Under the pieces are notes generated by a model. It ran no database searches. It was not told the origin of the DNA and saw only the letters and a list, made by a program, of their open reading frames with translations. This document shows, one piece after another, positions 33,403 to 45,174 of a DNA stretch of 64,000 nucleotides (the first letter of the stretch is position 1; each line of letters starts with the position of its first letter). The DNA comes from Hyparrhenia diplandra (Eukaryota; Streptophyta; Magnoliopsida; Poales; Poaceae): NCBI GenBank assembly GCA_015847255.1, contig JADLZK010007829.1:62001-126000 (forward strand), given 5' to 3'. A program made the translations under genes and the position numbers.

Positions 33403-35420
33403 GGAAAAAGTCAATTTCCTCCTCCAACTATCGGCAAAGTCCGATTTTCCTCCCTAAGCGTAAAACCGGGAAAAAACACTCCCTCAACTTTCAATACCGT
33501 TCACTTTTCCTTCTGGGTGGTTTTGTCGGCGGTTTGGGTGGCATTAACCTGACCCCAAAAGAGCATAGAAAGAGAGCGCACGGTACCGCGGGCCGCTGCG
33601 AGGAACGCCACCGCCCCGCGTCTATGGACTCACGTGGCCGCGCCGAGGGCTCTGCCACACGGCACGGGGTCGCGTCGCGTGCCCGCGTCTTGGCTCGGCG
33701 GGAATGCCGCTTCGCCCCACCCGCCCGGCGAGCCGCGTGGCGGCGGCAAGCCAGCGGTGGTCGCCCGCGGCTTCGGCGAGAAAGGAAGGCGGTGGTGGCG
33801 TTCTAAGGCGCGGGCGGGGGCGGGCCACGCCGCCGCGGAGTTGTACCCCGCCCCGGACAGCGTTGCGGTAAGATCCGGCAGCAGCGAGGCTTGAGGCGAG
33901 AGCGGCACCGAGGGCGGACACCGTGCTCCATAGAACCTCGTCGTCTGCGGCCCGACGCGACCGCACCGAGCTCGACTTCAGCCACCCGACCAGCGCAACC
34001 CGCCGGCGCCCGGCTTCCTCACCGCGGCTCGCCAGCGTCGTGAAGCTCGGCGCCGCACGCTACTCGCGTAGCGTGGTTGCCGCTGTGGTGCGCGACCCGC
34101 GCGGCTGTCTTGCGCGGCCGTCGAGCTACAGTAAGAAAGAAAAAGCCGGCGAGGAGGAAGCGCTGCGCGGCTTCGGATGTGGCGGCATGGTGGACCGATT
34201 GGCGCGGCGGCTTCGCCCGACTCATGTCGAACAAATGGCGCCGCGGCTGCGGCAACGAATTCGGGGCGGTGAACACCGAAGCCTCTTGCATGTCACCACG
34301 GGCATATTACCCGCTACCCATTACCCGAACCCGAACTACCCGGATCTGAACCCGATCTACCCGAACCCGCAATTTCGGGTTTGAGTTTGGTAACAAATCG
34401 AAATACCCGAACTTTTATTGGGTAATTTGGGTAGTAAGTCGCGTACCGAACTACCCAAATTACCCGAACTTTTGAATTTGAAGAAGAACTAACTTTTTTT
34501 AGGGATGAAGGAGAACTAATTTGAAGGAGAACCGAATCGAAGTTGTTCTTTTGAATATGTGCTTGTGCTTGTGCGGCTGTGTAGTACTTTACTACTAGTC
34601 TACTAGACTACTACTACTTATAAAATTTCCAGTTGGATTTGCATTTGTTGTCCGCATACAGTACTACTACTACTAGTACTTGCATGTTTGTGATGAGATC
34701 TTGAGATGTGATTGAAAACTTTAACTTTATATCAATTATTTTGTCTAGTTTATGTTGTTGAAAATTTCTGTGATGTTTGAGGGTTTTCTGTCAATCTATA
34801 TATTTCGGGTAATACGGGTATACCCGAACCCGAACCCGAAATTGCGGGTACCCAAAATTACGGGTAGTACAATTTCGGGGCTGTTATCGGGTAATACTTT
34901 CAATTACCCGAACTTCTCATTACCCGAACTACCCGACCCGATCGGATCGGGTAACCCGAACGCCCAGGGTGAACTGCGTGAGCCCTTCGAGCTGAACCGT
35001 CCCTTGTCCATGCTGCTATAGCTCATCACGTGAGGTAGGTGGATGGACTGGCAGGACACAGGACTACAGGAGGAGGCAACAGGCAAGCGATCACTCGTTC
35101 ATCGATCTCCAATCGCGGCAGGAGGCAGCGGCTCTCCGATTTCCAAACCATGCACCTGGCTGGGGAGGATCGACTAGCAGGGAGAGATGAGGTGGACTTA
35201 ACGTGGCCCCACACGTCAGCCACAAAGCAAATCTACATTAGGTCTTTTCACATTTCACAACTGCGAATACTACTGCCACGTACCCAAACCGCTGACAAAA
35301 CCACCGAGGGAGGAAAAGTGCACCATATTGAAAGTTGAGGAGCATTTTCCCTGATTTTGTGGTTAGAGGAGGAAAATCGGACTTTGTCGATAGTTGGGGG
35401 AGGTAAATCGGACTTTTTCC
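33403..35420. mobile_element. Mutator-like element with ~150-bp TIRs and 9-bp target duplication
   Basis: The left TIR (33403 to about 33550) begins GGAAAAAGTC. The right TIR (about 35265-35420) ends GACTTTTTCC and is its reverse complement with scattered changes. Matching blocks include CAACTATCGGCAAAGTCCGA with CAACTATCGACAAAGTCCGA, CTCAACTTTCAATA, and TGGTTTTGTCGGCGGTTTGG with TGGTTTTGTCAGCGGTTTGG. The 9-bp duplication CACGGAAAA is perfect at 33394-33402 and 35421-35429, the hallmark of Mutator insertion. The 2,018-bp element has no transposase. Its interior holds a GC-rich block (33580-34270) that may be captured host DNA, and a nested low-complexity element at 34295-34975. Confidence 0.9.
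34295..34975. mobile_element. Nested element rich in ACCCGAA repeats, possibly hAT-like
   Basis: Both ends are built from TACCCGAAC/CCCGAACCCG runs in facing orientation. The left outer end CACCACGGGC and the inverse of the right outer end CACCCTGGGC match at 8 of 10 positions. No 8-bp target duplication could be confirmed. The centre is AT-rich and non-coding. Confidence 0.4.
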
Positions 35421-35620
35421 CACGGAAAACACTAGTTCCTTTGGGCGGTCCTTTCCACACCTCGTTATCTCCGACCCGCACGCACGCCGCGAGCCGGTGC
35501 TGCCTCTGTCTCCTTTCTCTATCTCCTTCCCCACGCGTCGCACAAGCTGTGCGCCCCACTGCCTGCCTCCCTCTTCCATGCTCCTCTCCAGCGCAGCGGT
35601 GATCCTAGCGCGAGCTCCAC

Positions 35621-35729
35621 ATGGCGACCCCTTTCATCTTCTTCGGTTGCCATCTTCGGCCTCTACTACAGCGCGGGGAAGGGGGGCGACCTTGGCAGCG
35701 ACCCTGTCGTGGGCACAGATCTGACGTAG
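35621..35729 (+). CDS. Possible 35-residue membrane microprotein
   Basis: I do not recognise this as a named gene. ATG 35621 starts MATPFIF. If one G of the GG at 35645-35646 is removed, the frame reads MATPFIFFVAIFGLYYSAGK, then GGDLGSDPVVGTDLT and a TAG at 35727-35729: a hydrophobic helix followed by a short polar tail. As written, the frame instead runs through the repeated block and ends in low-similarity sequence. Support comes from the coherent hydrophobic-then-polar design, a CT-rich leader (35430-35620) and a 3' block with a polyadenylation signal (ATATAATAAAAA near 35879). The Mutator-like element ends 200 bp upstream, so it sits in the promoter or leader. Function unknown. Confidence 0.45.
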
Positions 35730-35747
35730 GCCTCGCACCCAAATCGT

Positions 35748-35992
35748 GTCAATTGTGCGTGGTTGGTGGACACCCCGTCACCCCGAAGATGAAGAGGCAC
35801 CCAAATCTGTTACTACCCTTAAGTTTTTGTAAAGATGATAGATATTGCTTCCAACTTTTGAATAACCGAAGCAATTTATATAATAAAAATATGCCTGCGT
35901 GCTAGAGAACTTGCCATGCTTCATACCTTTGCAGAGAGAAAGAGAGAGAGTTACATTCGGTTCTGTCTAAAAGAGAGAGTGTGTGTGAGGGA
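35748..35992 (+). repeat. Copy 2 of the ~250-bp direct repeat (3'-UTR-like)
   Basis: Homologous to 31997-32246 with small gaps. It follows the stop of the putative microprotein by 18 bp, so it is probably its 3' untranslated region. Confidence 0.7.
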
Positions 35993-36264
35993 CTGAACTA
36001 CGAAACATTTGGTAGGGTAGGACTTCTTTGAAGGAGCAGGTGCCATTTGGTAGGGTAGGACTTCTTCGAAGGATCCGGAGGAGCCATACCAGACTTTGTG
36101 ACAGTGTAACAGCACCACACCATGACTGCAGATTACACACCAATGGAGTTCACACGTCTTGAGGGCCCACAGCCAGTTTTTGTTTAATCTCTTCTATCAT
36201 CTCAGTAATGGTTAGAACACACTGCAAAAGGTCAAATCTAAGTGTCGAGCAACAATTGGTAACT
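35993..36264. other. Short spacer between the microprotein gene and the minus-strand protease-like gene
   Basis: A GGTAGGGTAGGACTTCTT block occurs twice (36010 and 36049). Otherwise nothing is recognised. It probably contains the 3' untranslated region of the minus-strand gene. Confidence 0.35.
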
Positions 36265-37775
36265 TTACAAAAGACAGCAACAACTCACAGTAGGCGGAGT
36301 CTGAAGCCAATCCCTCATGATCTGGCAAATTGTATCAGTTGACCGAACAAGGTTAACATGGGTCCTCATCTCCAATGCATACAGCACACCAATGACTTTA
36401 CGATCTAACAGAATAGGAGAACCTGAGGTACCCTTTTTAGCATTGGTATCACAAACAACATCAATGATGTCCTCATTTGGCCACCGCCTTTGATGTACCG
36501 GTGCTCTTCAAACAAATAGAAGATATATTTAGTCTAATATATGTACAAGTTAATGCAAGATTGACAGACTAATCAAAACAAGGAAAAATAACCTACGTGA
36601 TTTTGCCCGGTGATGTGGCGGGATACATAGTTGGAAATTTTGTCGAAAGTGCATTACATATCCAAGCTGAACCACAGAAGTGTTACGGGCAGCATCAGTT
36701 GTATCTCCAAACGGCAAAACTGGCAACTCTTTGGACACGCCAATGACTTTGACTATCGCAAGGTCAGAACTGGCATCATGATACAACACCTCAGCAACAT
36801 ACTCATTTATTTCACTGGGTATATTGACCAGTATCTCGACTTCAGGTTGGATTCTATCAGAGTATGTGATGCAGTGGGCGACGTCATGATTAGGTAACTT
36901 GTTCCTGCTCTACCAATAACAAAGCCAGTGCTTCTAGCTGGTTTGTCTTTCCCAGGCTTTCTCTTTGTAATCAGCACCACACCCTCATGATAATCATTGT
37001 ATGCTTGCTGAACCAATGTCTCGATTTCCATATTTAACACTAATCTGTAAAACAACTATTACTATAAATCTTTTGAAGATATTTATCCTTGAATAAAAAG
37101 AATACAACATGAAACATATCACAGGGGGTGCTGCAACAAGCAATAAATGTGTGCAATAAACTAGTTCGATGCTAAAGAGTAATGTTATACTCAGTCTCAT
37201 ACTAACTTTGGCAACACTAAAATAAATCTACACTAATCTGTTCGAACAATGATTACCAAAAAGTGCATTTTCACCACCTAGCCATCGATGCGTAACAGCA
37301 AAAAGATGTTAAAAAAAGGGGGCTGCAATATCTAGATCAGATAAAAAAAACTTTTTATACAAGCAAGAAAAAACAACCAAAACAATCAAGGTAATAATTC
37401 TGATAGGCATAGCAATAATTCAAGGACACTCAGTTAACAGCATGTTATTCAGGATCATTCAAAGCAAAAATGTCTTGTAAAGGCAAAATATGAAGTTACT
37501 AACGCATCAGGTTCCCAAAAAACAAAACATGTGTGATTTAGGTCCCTAACCAGAGATGAACAGGCAGCCAAAACATAAAACTTCTAGCATATAAGGTTCC
37601 CGAAAACAAAACATGTATGATGTAGGTCCATAACAAGAGATGAGCAGGCAGACAGAGAACACACAGCAGGAAATAATATAGCTTTACCCTTTTTGTTTCC
37701 GTGTCAATGAATTCCTGAGATGTCAACTGAGATGTCTTCAGCAGCAATGCTATAGCGAGAAGAACTCTGGTGACC
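36265..37775 (-). CDS. Trypsin/Deg-like (S1C-fold) peptidase-domain protein, grass family
   Basis: This is a member of a grass family with an HtrA/Deg-like trypsin fold; no substrate is known. Minus-strand exons are, in order, a candidate N-terminal exon (37775-37688, TRVLLAIALLLKTSQL), a central exon (about 37047-36605) and a C-terminal exon (about 36511-36265, stop TAA at 36267-36265). The central exon reads NMEIETLVQQAYNDYHEGVV, GFVIGRAGTSYLIMTSPTAS, then HDASSDLAIVKVIGVSKELP; DLAIVKV holds the expected catalytic Asp. The last exon has KKGTSGSPILLDRKVIGVLY, with Ser in the nucleophile motif. At the His position (TNNHVV in HtrA) the sequence is MTSPTAS, so the His seems lost or displaced. 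Two frame breaks occur: one missing G near 36845 and one near 36660. A start codon is not certain. It lies head to head with the plus-strand copy at 40865-41511. Confidence 0.7.
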
Positions 37776-40700
37776 CTGCAGCATATACGACGATAAAAAA
37801 AAAGAAAAAAGGTGTTAGAAGTTAAAGAAGTCAAAGCATAAAAATGGAAATGGTAATGGTAATCGACGGTGAATGTAAAAGCATTTCACGGTCAAGGGCT
37901 CTAAGTAGAGTCATACATACATATTAATGACCGCTTGCGTAGGCAATTTTGCGATGTGGTAGATCATTTATTGAGGAGTGAGAAGAAAAATGAAGAAACC
38001 ACGTCTTAGATAGACACGGCGTCGACGCGAGAATCAAGACGACGCGCTCCTATCTTCGGATCCCGTGAGCCACAAAATCCTTCCCCACGCGCTCCCGTCG
38101 ATGGGCGAGGGCAGGTGTGGGCGCGTCCACCGCTGACGGGCATCAGACGAGGTGCCCAGCCCCGCCCACGGTCGTCCAGCGTATCTGCCGCCGACGAGCA
38201 TCGGGCCGAGGTAGCGGACCTCCAGCGCGGCCACCCGGCACTGCTGCCCTGCTCGCGTGTCGAGGCTCGTGGAGGGCTCCGCGGCGGGCCATGGCGTCTG
38301 GCAAAGGTCGCGTCCATGCTCATGGAGGGCTCTCGCGGCGGGCACAGCGACCATGGCGTCTGGGGCCTCGCCGTCGTCGCGTGCCTGCACACAAGGGCTC
38401 CCCTCCAGCCTCACTGCACACCCCTACCGGATTCAGAACAGCAGGGTGCAGAACAGAGCTGAGCACCCCTGTTCGGCTGTCGGCTGAAAGGATTCAGGGA
38501 GGTACTGTACTCTGTCTAGTACGGTTCTCTGTATTCAGACGAGAGAGATGGATGATTCCAGCCTACCCTCGCAACTCACGTTCACGGTCACGGATGCAAA
38601 GTAGTGAGCACACAGAAGATCCGGTAGGTGTGCGATTAACTTACCTGTCGACTCTAGCTGAAAAAATACTGCACTGTGGATCATGATTTTTTGACACAAT
38701 ATCCTGAAATTTATGTAACTATAGGTGGTTGACCTGCACTGTGAGTCTTTCTAAGAGGAATCGGTTGTTGCTGGTAAGACAACAACCTAACAAATCACAA
38801 ATGTACATTAACCAGATTTTTTATTGTATTCCCAAGCACACTAAATGCTTCAAGAGAAGTTGCCGATAGCTGTATAGTGTAGTTTGACAGATTCAGAAAG
38901 GAGATGCGTTTGGTTTGGAGACGAACTCACCTGTGGAGGAGAGCTGCTGGTACCGCTATCCGAGGCGATGGAGCCGCGACGGAGAGGATCAGCGGGGAAG
39001 GGTAGCGGCGAGTCCTTGCCACGGGAAGCCGCTGGACGCGAAGATTCCTCAGCTGGGTGCCGTCGCGGTAGGGCGGTGGTGCGCCGGTGTGGGAGCTCGG
39101 CCGCACGGGGCCTCGGGCTCGTCGAGCGGTCGCGACGGGATAGGGTTCGGTCTGGATCGGCTCGGCCGTCGGCTGGGGCGGGGGGCCGGGCCGGCTCGTC
39201 CACCCTGCCTGGCGGTCGCAGAGGCGGGCGGTAGTGCGTCGAGCGCTCGCGACGGCGCGGATAGGGTTGAGTCTGGACGCCTGGGGCTCAGGCGCTCTCT
39301 GTGCTGTGGGTCGAGTCGACGCGAGATGTGGACTCCTCGACTGGACGGGGTCCACGGGCTCACGGCCTTCTCAGTCGGACAGCAGCGCGCCGACCAAGGG
39401 TAGCGCAGGCCATGGCCTAGTCGTAGCCCATGTAACAAAAATTCTTTAGTTTTTGGCCCATCAAGCAGCTCAACAGAGTCCGGCTCCAGGCTTGTTCGCT
39501 CGATTCGGTCGTCCCGTCCTCGGCGCCGCCGCCACCGTCGCCCATCGCCCACGCTGCCCGGCCGCCGTCAGACGCCGCTCGCCATCTGGTCGGCCCTCCC
39601 GCTCCGTCGCGTCGCCCTCTCCTTTCTTGCAAGAGAGCAGAGCAGCTTTCTTTTGGTTTGCATCTTAAACTGATTTATTTCAAATTTCCAATTTCGAATT
39701 TCTCAATTTCAACCTTTCGATTCTACAAGCTTTCGGATTTTGGCAGCTTGGATTTGGCCCTAGTCGCCACTGGCACCGCAGGCCCACAACTGCTCGTCCG
39801 GCGTTCTCACTATTCATTTTCCTATGGCAGATCCAGTGAGTGGTTACTATTTAAGGATTTTCTTTCTATCCCTTCCTTTACAATTGTTTGATTGATGGCT
39901 GCATTAGAGAAAAGGTTAGGATTACAAAAGGAGGTGGATATAATATTTTGCTATCAGGCAATGAAATCTCACAAAACCCCAATTTCAAAGAATGTATAAA
40001 GTCATCAAGTGTTGGATCTAAACAGTTTCATATGAGAAAAAAAGCAAGCAGCCTAGCGTTCTTTTATCACTAAGGTCTTAAAATTTTACTTTGACACAAG
40101 GGCAGGACTGGTCATTCATTACCAATAACTGATGCAATATATCATAATCACTATTAGCTAGCGATACTAATCCGAATAAACTACATATATATTCTCTTTG
40201 ATGCGTAGTGTATCTATATTCAAAGGTGCAAATGGATACAGGAAGTAAAAATTATGCAGCATCCCTAGCTTTGCTGGTGCCGTGGGCATTGTATCAAACA
40301 CATCATATGCAATTGACCAAAAAAAACTCTATATACACGAGATCCATATTTGGTACAACCTTTTCAACTACTCTAGAACTCTATATGGGCATCTTGAGCT
40401 ACTTAAGTAAAAGCAGAATTAGCACCAAAATAGAGTACCCTTAATCAGCACACATCTTTCCTGCTACAGTGGCATGGCAAATAAAGGCAGTAATAGTTTG
40501 GCAACCCGGTGTGGATGTTTTTTGCTGTAAAACATTTCTGTAAAGCTTCCAGTAATCTTTCCAGGAAGCCGGTGTAGACAGTCTTATACTGTAGCATTTG
40601 CTGAGCTGGAGGGTCTCCATGCACGGGAAGGAACTCTGATTTGTATACTAATTGAGAAGAATTGAACTTAACTGCCCTTCAATCACCTCCAATCCCAAGG

Positions 40701-40864
40701 CAATTGAATTGAATGATATACAAACGAGGAGCCTTGGGCTGTTAGTCCGTGAAAAACCCTTCACCATCTTTAATGTCCTTAAAAACTCTTTACCTTCTGT
40801 TCTTTAATGGTTTCTCAATAAGATATTTTCTTAATATAGTTCTTTTACTGTTGTTTGTGTGCAG
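37776..40864. promoter_or_regulatory. Region between two divergent protease-like copies
   Basis: It contains two GC-rich blocks (38010-38420 and 38890-39400) with long overlapping frames but no recognisable protein. 39500-39650 is leader-like, and ATGGCAGATCCAGTGAGTGG at 39822 could be a short first exon ending at a GTGAGT donor. 39900-40070 and 40240-40440 hold weakly protein-like stretches that might be lost exons of the plus-strand copy. None could be assembled. Confidence 0.35.
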
Positions 40865-41511
40865 TTTCCAGATGCTGGTGCAAGCACAGTAGTTATTTAT
40901 ACTTATTCGACGCCCATAACTACAGTGAACCTTATTTATCTTTCTGTGGAATTGTTATGGAGTGTGACTCGAAATCAGCTATGATAATAGCTGATGCTGT
41001 GAGTTTGTGGGTCTTGAAACGAACCAAATTAGCGTGTCATTTTCAAGTGGGATTAGTATTTTTTCAGAAAATTTATACTGAAAATGGATTAATTGGATTG
41101 TATTGTTATTCAAATGATCCTACTTATATGGGTCATATGTCTTCTCTGAAGAAGATTATTATATGCGACCAACCCGCCGACGAGTGTCAAACAATTTACA
41201 CTTATAATAGTGTAGGTGACAGATTGGTATCTGGAAATATCTCGTAAGTATGTTAATTTTTTTTTTACCTTTACTTTATCGTTGTTAATTTGATAATAAA
41301 ATATTTAATTTGTTTTTATTCAGGGAGATCATTTGGAGTTCGGTTTTCTCATAACTGTGCCCAAACCCTTATGGCGGAGTATGGATCTCCAGTGATAAAT
41401 GAGAGTGGGCAATTGATTGGGATGAATTGTTCTCTTGAAGGTCATCTCAATGCTATACACATTTTCTCATTACGAGAGACTATTAGGAGAATTCGAAGTG
41501 CCCTTATCTAG
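40865..41511 (+). pseudogene. Partial Deg-like peptidase-domain copy
   Basis: Two exons can be read. The first (about 40865-41243) carries LSFCGIVMECDSKSAMIIAD, equivalent to the strand that ends in the His loop, and then YTYNSVGDRLVSGN. The second (41324-41511) reads RSFGVRFSHN, then MAEYGSPVINESGQLIGMNC and a C-terminal helix, ending at TAG 41509-41511. The nucleophile motif G-x-S-G-[GS]-P reads EYGSP, so the Ser is replaced by Tyr. No His is seen in the His loop (IIADAVSL). At least two frame changes are needed inside 385 bp, and the 5' exons are not identifiable, so it is called a pseudogene. Its 3' half resembles the minus-strand copy at 36265-37775. Confidence 0.6.
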
Positions 41512-42054
41512 CATCCTGGAAAGTAATACTGTGGTCAAGTCCTGTGTTAGACTAATCTGATGTTTAATGGATTCTTAATTCAGTCTTGGATGGAGTTTGT
41601 AATTTAATTTCATAGTAGTATTCGTGGATAAGAGATTGCACAATAATAATAACTAGCCATTCTTTGCCCAAGGCCACAAGGGTGATGTGCTTGGTGTACA
41701 AGTATTTATAAATATGCAAGAACAAAGTGTCTGCGGTAGTTTTGAGTTTAAGCAACCGGCACATCTAGATTCAAGGCGCAATATTGGGTGGGATTACATT
41801 GGAAGTGGAAAGAGTAAAAGTTTAAGTAGTCCCCTTAAGCTAAAGGACGTCTACATGGCACTACTAAAGCAAGGGCTCAAGCGAGGTAACTCCACTTGAG
41901 CAAAATCATTACATCACTTGGGATTACATAGTAGGCAATACTAAAGATGGGGATTCAAGGAGCTAACTCCACTAGAGCCAAAGCATTACATTACGTGGGA
42001 TTACATAATAGGTGGAAAATATAAACGTTACAATACAACAATGGATACATATCC
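41512..42054. repeat. 3' flank with repeated blocks shared with 43480-43660
   Basis: The stretch 41695-41815 (AACAAAGTGTCTGCGGTAG, then CCGGCACATCTAGATTCAAG and GGGTGGGATTACATTGGAAG) recurs in diverged form at 43525-43640. Within 41860-42020 a second local duplication is seen (GCTAACTCCACT and TGGGATTACATA twice each). These look like flanks of an inserted or duplicated segment carrying the gene 42055-43075. Confidence 0.5.
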
Positions 42055-43075
42055 TCATGCGCCGAGCAACTTTTTAATGGTCTTCATTCCATGAGGGGTG
42101 ATATGCCCACTTAGATTATGCTTCACCATTCTTTGGCAATGGCCGAAAGTGAGGGGGCTTGTTTCTTCTACATGATCGGACTCTATCTCCGAAATTACCT
42201 CCGCAAAGCGCCTCGTTGAGGGAGGCGCGCCGGGGAACTTCCATGATCGCCATTTGGATTTTTTTGCATGCCTCGCAAATCGGGATTCCATCTAGTATGG
42301 GGCACTCCTTCCCTTCAAGTGATGGTGAGGGAGCCCTCCGAGATCAAGGGTTCTGCCTTTCCATTGCAAGTTTCCGACGCTTGAACCTTGTGACAAGATA
42401 AGCATCCTTCAACTCCCCGGACATGACGATCTTGGGCCTTCTTTAGGTCCTCCGATGCAAATGACCTCACGACTTTTTCACGGGGCCGTGGCGGCATGTG
42501 CTTCGGCAAGTTGCACCTCGAGCATCCTACGTAAAAGCTCGGCCTCTTCGGCTCGACGGAGACACTGCTCATCTCCAAGGCACGTAGATCATCTTGCTCA
42601 TCTAGAGCGAGCAAGTATGCCGTCGGGTGCGCCAAGTTGATGGGGTCCTCTTCCCGCGCTCCCCGACGTTGCAAGGCCTCCATGCACGCCTCCCATACCA
42701 AGCGATTCTTGTCCCGAGGTGGGAAGAACCGCATGGGGGTACGGGCAATGGGCACTTCATAGGTTTGGCACCAGATACCGCAGGGCCTTGCGGGCAACAA
42801 CTTGGTAGGTGTCGATGAAGCGAAACCCGGTTGCGATCATACTCAGGGCTTCCATCTCCTTAGGAAACTCCTCACTCTTTTCAATGTAGACGGTGACCTC
42901 GCAAGATCGCTCGGTGCCATGCTCTACATACTCACGACTTGACGATACATAGGGCGCTCTTTCACCCAAGCTTTTGTAGGGTGGTGTACGTAACCTTGGG
43001 AAAGCCCTCGGTGTTCAGCAAAGAGCTACTAACCAAGTCTTCTCGCCATGCTTGGTGGATACTTGTTGGAAGGGA
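42055..43075 (-). CDS. Hypothetical grass protein with conserved DTYQ-ARKALR-PxRFFPP region
   Basis: The family is common in panicoid genomes and has no known function. The minus strand reads WREDLVSSSLLNTEGFPKVT, then ERSCEVTVYIEKSEEFPKEM, FRFIDTYQVVARKALRYL, CQTYEVPIARTPMRFFPPRD, and REEDPINLAHPTAYLLALDE followed by QDDLRALE. The tail near 42290-42055 reads FAEVISEIESDHVEETSPLT and ends in KKLLGA with a stop at 42055. Four segments in different frames are needed; one break is an extra G near 42788 (CTGGTGCC against CTGTGCC), others lie near 42975 and 42300. Membership of a transposon-borne gene family is possible, because direct repeats flank it. Whether it is expressed cannot be told. Confidence 0.5.
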
Positions 43076-45160
43076 GAAATGAGTGAGAAACTTGCTCAAA
43101 AGCGTGGGCTATGTGAGTGGGAAGTGATAAGGACCCGGCCCGCCCCTTTTAAAGGCAAAAGGCTAGTGGCCAAGGCAGAGTCGACTACAGAATCGGATGT
43201 GGGTGCGTGAAGAACACATCGGGATTCTTTGGGTGCTTCGACATGAGCCGAATCCGAGGCCATAATTGTAGAGCTAGTACGGTTGTAGTGTAGCGAAATG
43301 ACAAAACCGCGAAAAGAGTGTGCGAATGGCGTGAGGTTTGATAAGAGTGCATAGCAGCCGTCACGCAAAAGTTGTGGGACGCCACAAGACGCCGCTGATG
43401 GCGCAGCACGTGGCCGAAAAGGAGGTACAGTGTAGGGAACCGTGACGCCGCTATTATGAGGCACAACCATTATTGGGACACACCGTGCAACATGTCATTC
43501 TTGGTATAGGATATCTCAGAAATGTGCAGTAACGAAGTGTCTGATGAATTTGGGTCTAAGTAGCTGGCACATTTAGATTCAAAGTGCAACGACATTGCGT
43601 GGGACTACATTCTAGGTGGCAAGAGTACAAATTACAACATCGCATTATGTGGGATCACTATGCTCAAGTTATTTTAAATTAAATCATTTGCCGATTTGAA
43701 TTCCTTGTTCCTTAAATTTATCCGATTCTGACATTGTACCACTATTGTAGTAAAATATTCTCCTTGGTAAAAAAAAATACTCTAGCGTTTCAATGGGAAA
43801 TCCATAATGGGTCCATGGAGTAGTGCTCTTTCAAGTGACCAAGTTAGTAGGTTTTTTGAAAAATGATAAGTGGTTGAAACGATAGTTTTGGGCTTTGTTG
43901 CTGTGTAAATTGGCTTCTTGTCGCCGCGTTTCGGGGATGTCAATAGTGTAGGGGGCCACCTGGCGTGCCTCGCGTGTGGGCTGCAGCGTTGTGTCGCACT
44001 CGTCGTTCCCACGCAGTGCGCCCTCCTTTTCCCCGCACTCGTGTCGGCTCTCGACACTCGCCCCCCGTCCCCCCGCACGGACCCCCCTTCTTCTCACATT
44101 TTTGGCTCAGCCTCTCGCATGCCTCCTTGTCGGCGAACCCATTTCTCTCGTCTTCTCCCTCTCCCTCACCTTGGTCCGCGCGTAGTGGAAGCGTGCCATG
44201 GCCAATCTGTCTCGCACCCGCCGGCGATGCTCCACCACCCGTCCCACTTCGCAAATCTTTGTACCCCCACCCCGATCACCCGGCTATAATATCCCGTACG
44301 CGCCTCTCCTCATTTTCCATACCCGCATTGGAGTAGATCCCCGAAAGTATTTTCTCTTCGCGGTGCGGTCGGAAACAGAGCTACCCAATGGGCGTTCTTT
44401 GAAGTAATTCTTCTTGGGGTGCTTTTTATCTTAGGGCTCGCAATGATTGAGTGCACACCCTCCATTTTTGGATCTGTTGGTCTTACGCCATGTTTTGGAT
44501 AATCATTTTCTGTTGTTCCTTCATTGCCCTCGCTTAAACAGCCGTTTTGATTAGGCGATTGGTTGTTTCTCCTTGCTTGTAGTTGTGCGGTTCTAGGTCC
44601 GAGCGTTTTAGTTTCCAAACTTGTGTAATCTTTTATGTGTACTTTCATATACGTGCAATGTAATCTCGTTTGTTCCCTTCTCCTTCTGTTCGAATCTTGG
44701 ACCAAGATTCTTTTTAAGGGGTTGGTTGTAACACCCTCCGGTGTTACGCTAATGACATGAAGGTCCGGGAGGCAAGGTGATAGGGTTCCCTTGGTTGCGT
44801 CGCCCGCCCCGGTCTTCTATCTGCGGGGGGTGAATCGAGGGGCGGAGAGAGGAAAGTGAAATTAGTATAATATGGTCTTGCTTGTCTTTGATGTCGTTTA
44901 AACTCCTACTGTGAAAAACTTGTTTCCCGATTCTTGTCGGGTTTGTCTTCGAATAAAGCTCGCTTGCAAGACTCTCATTTCTTTTGACATGTATCTTTTT
45001 CCTTGTTCAATTACTACGACAATGCACCAATAATTTTTCTTGATTCCCAATATATGGAATATATACTATAATTTCTTTTAGATGTATATCTAGGAATATA
45101 ATACATGCAACTTATAGTAAAATCAATGGCTAGAGTAACCAAATAAATTGCGATACGGAG
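43076..45160. other. Intergenic, no gene recognised
   Basis: 43480-43660 is the second copy of the flanking repeat described at 41512-42054. 43930-44260 is strongly C/T-rich on the plus strand, with many open frames of low complexity. 44730-44850 contains GTTGGTTGTAACACCCTCCGG. No exon, RNA gene or complete transposon is seen. Confidence 0.35.
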
Positions 45161-45174
45161 CTGCATAATTGTTT

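Noticed and set aside
33534..34291. Arg/Ala/Pro-rich open frames inside the Mutator-like element
   Set aside because: Overlapping frames on both strands with no motif; the GC-rich cargo may be captured DNA but no protein can be assigned.
43918..44336. Pro/Ser/Leu-rich plus-strand open frames
   Set aside because: The sequence is C/T-rich and all three frames are open, typical of a leader or low-complexity region.
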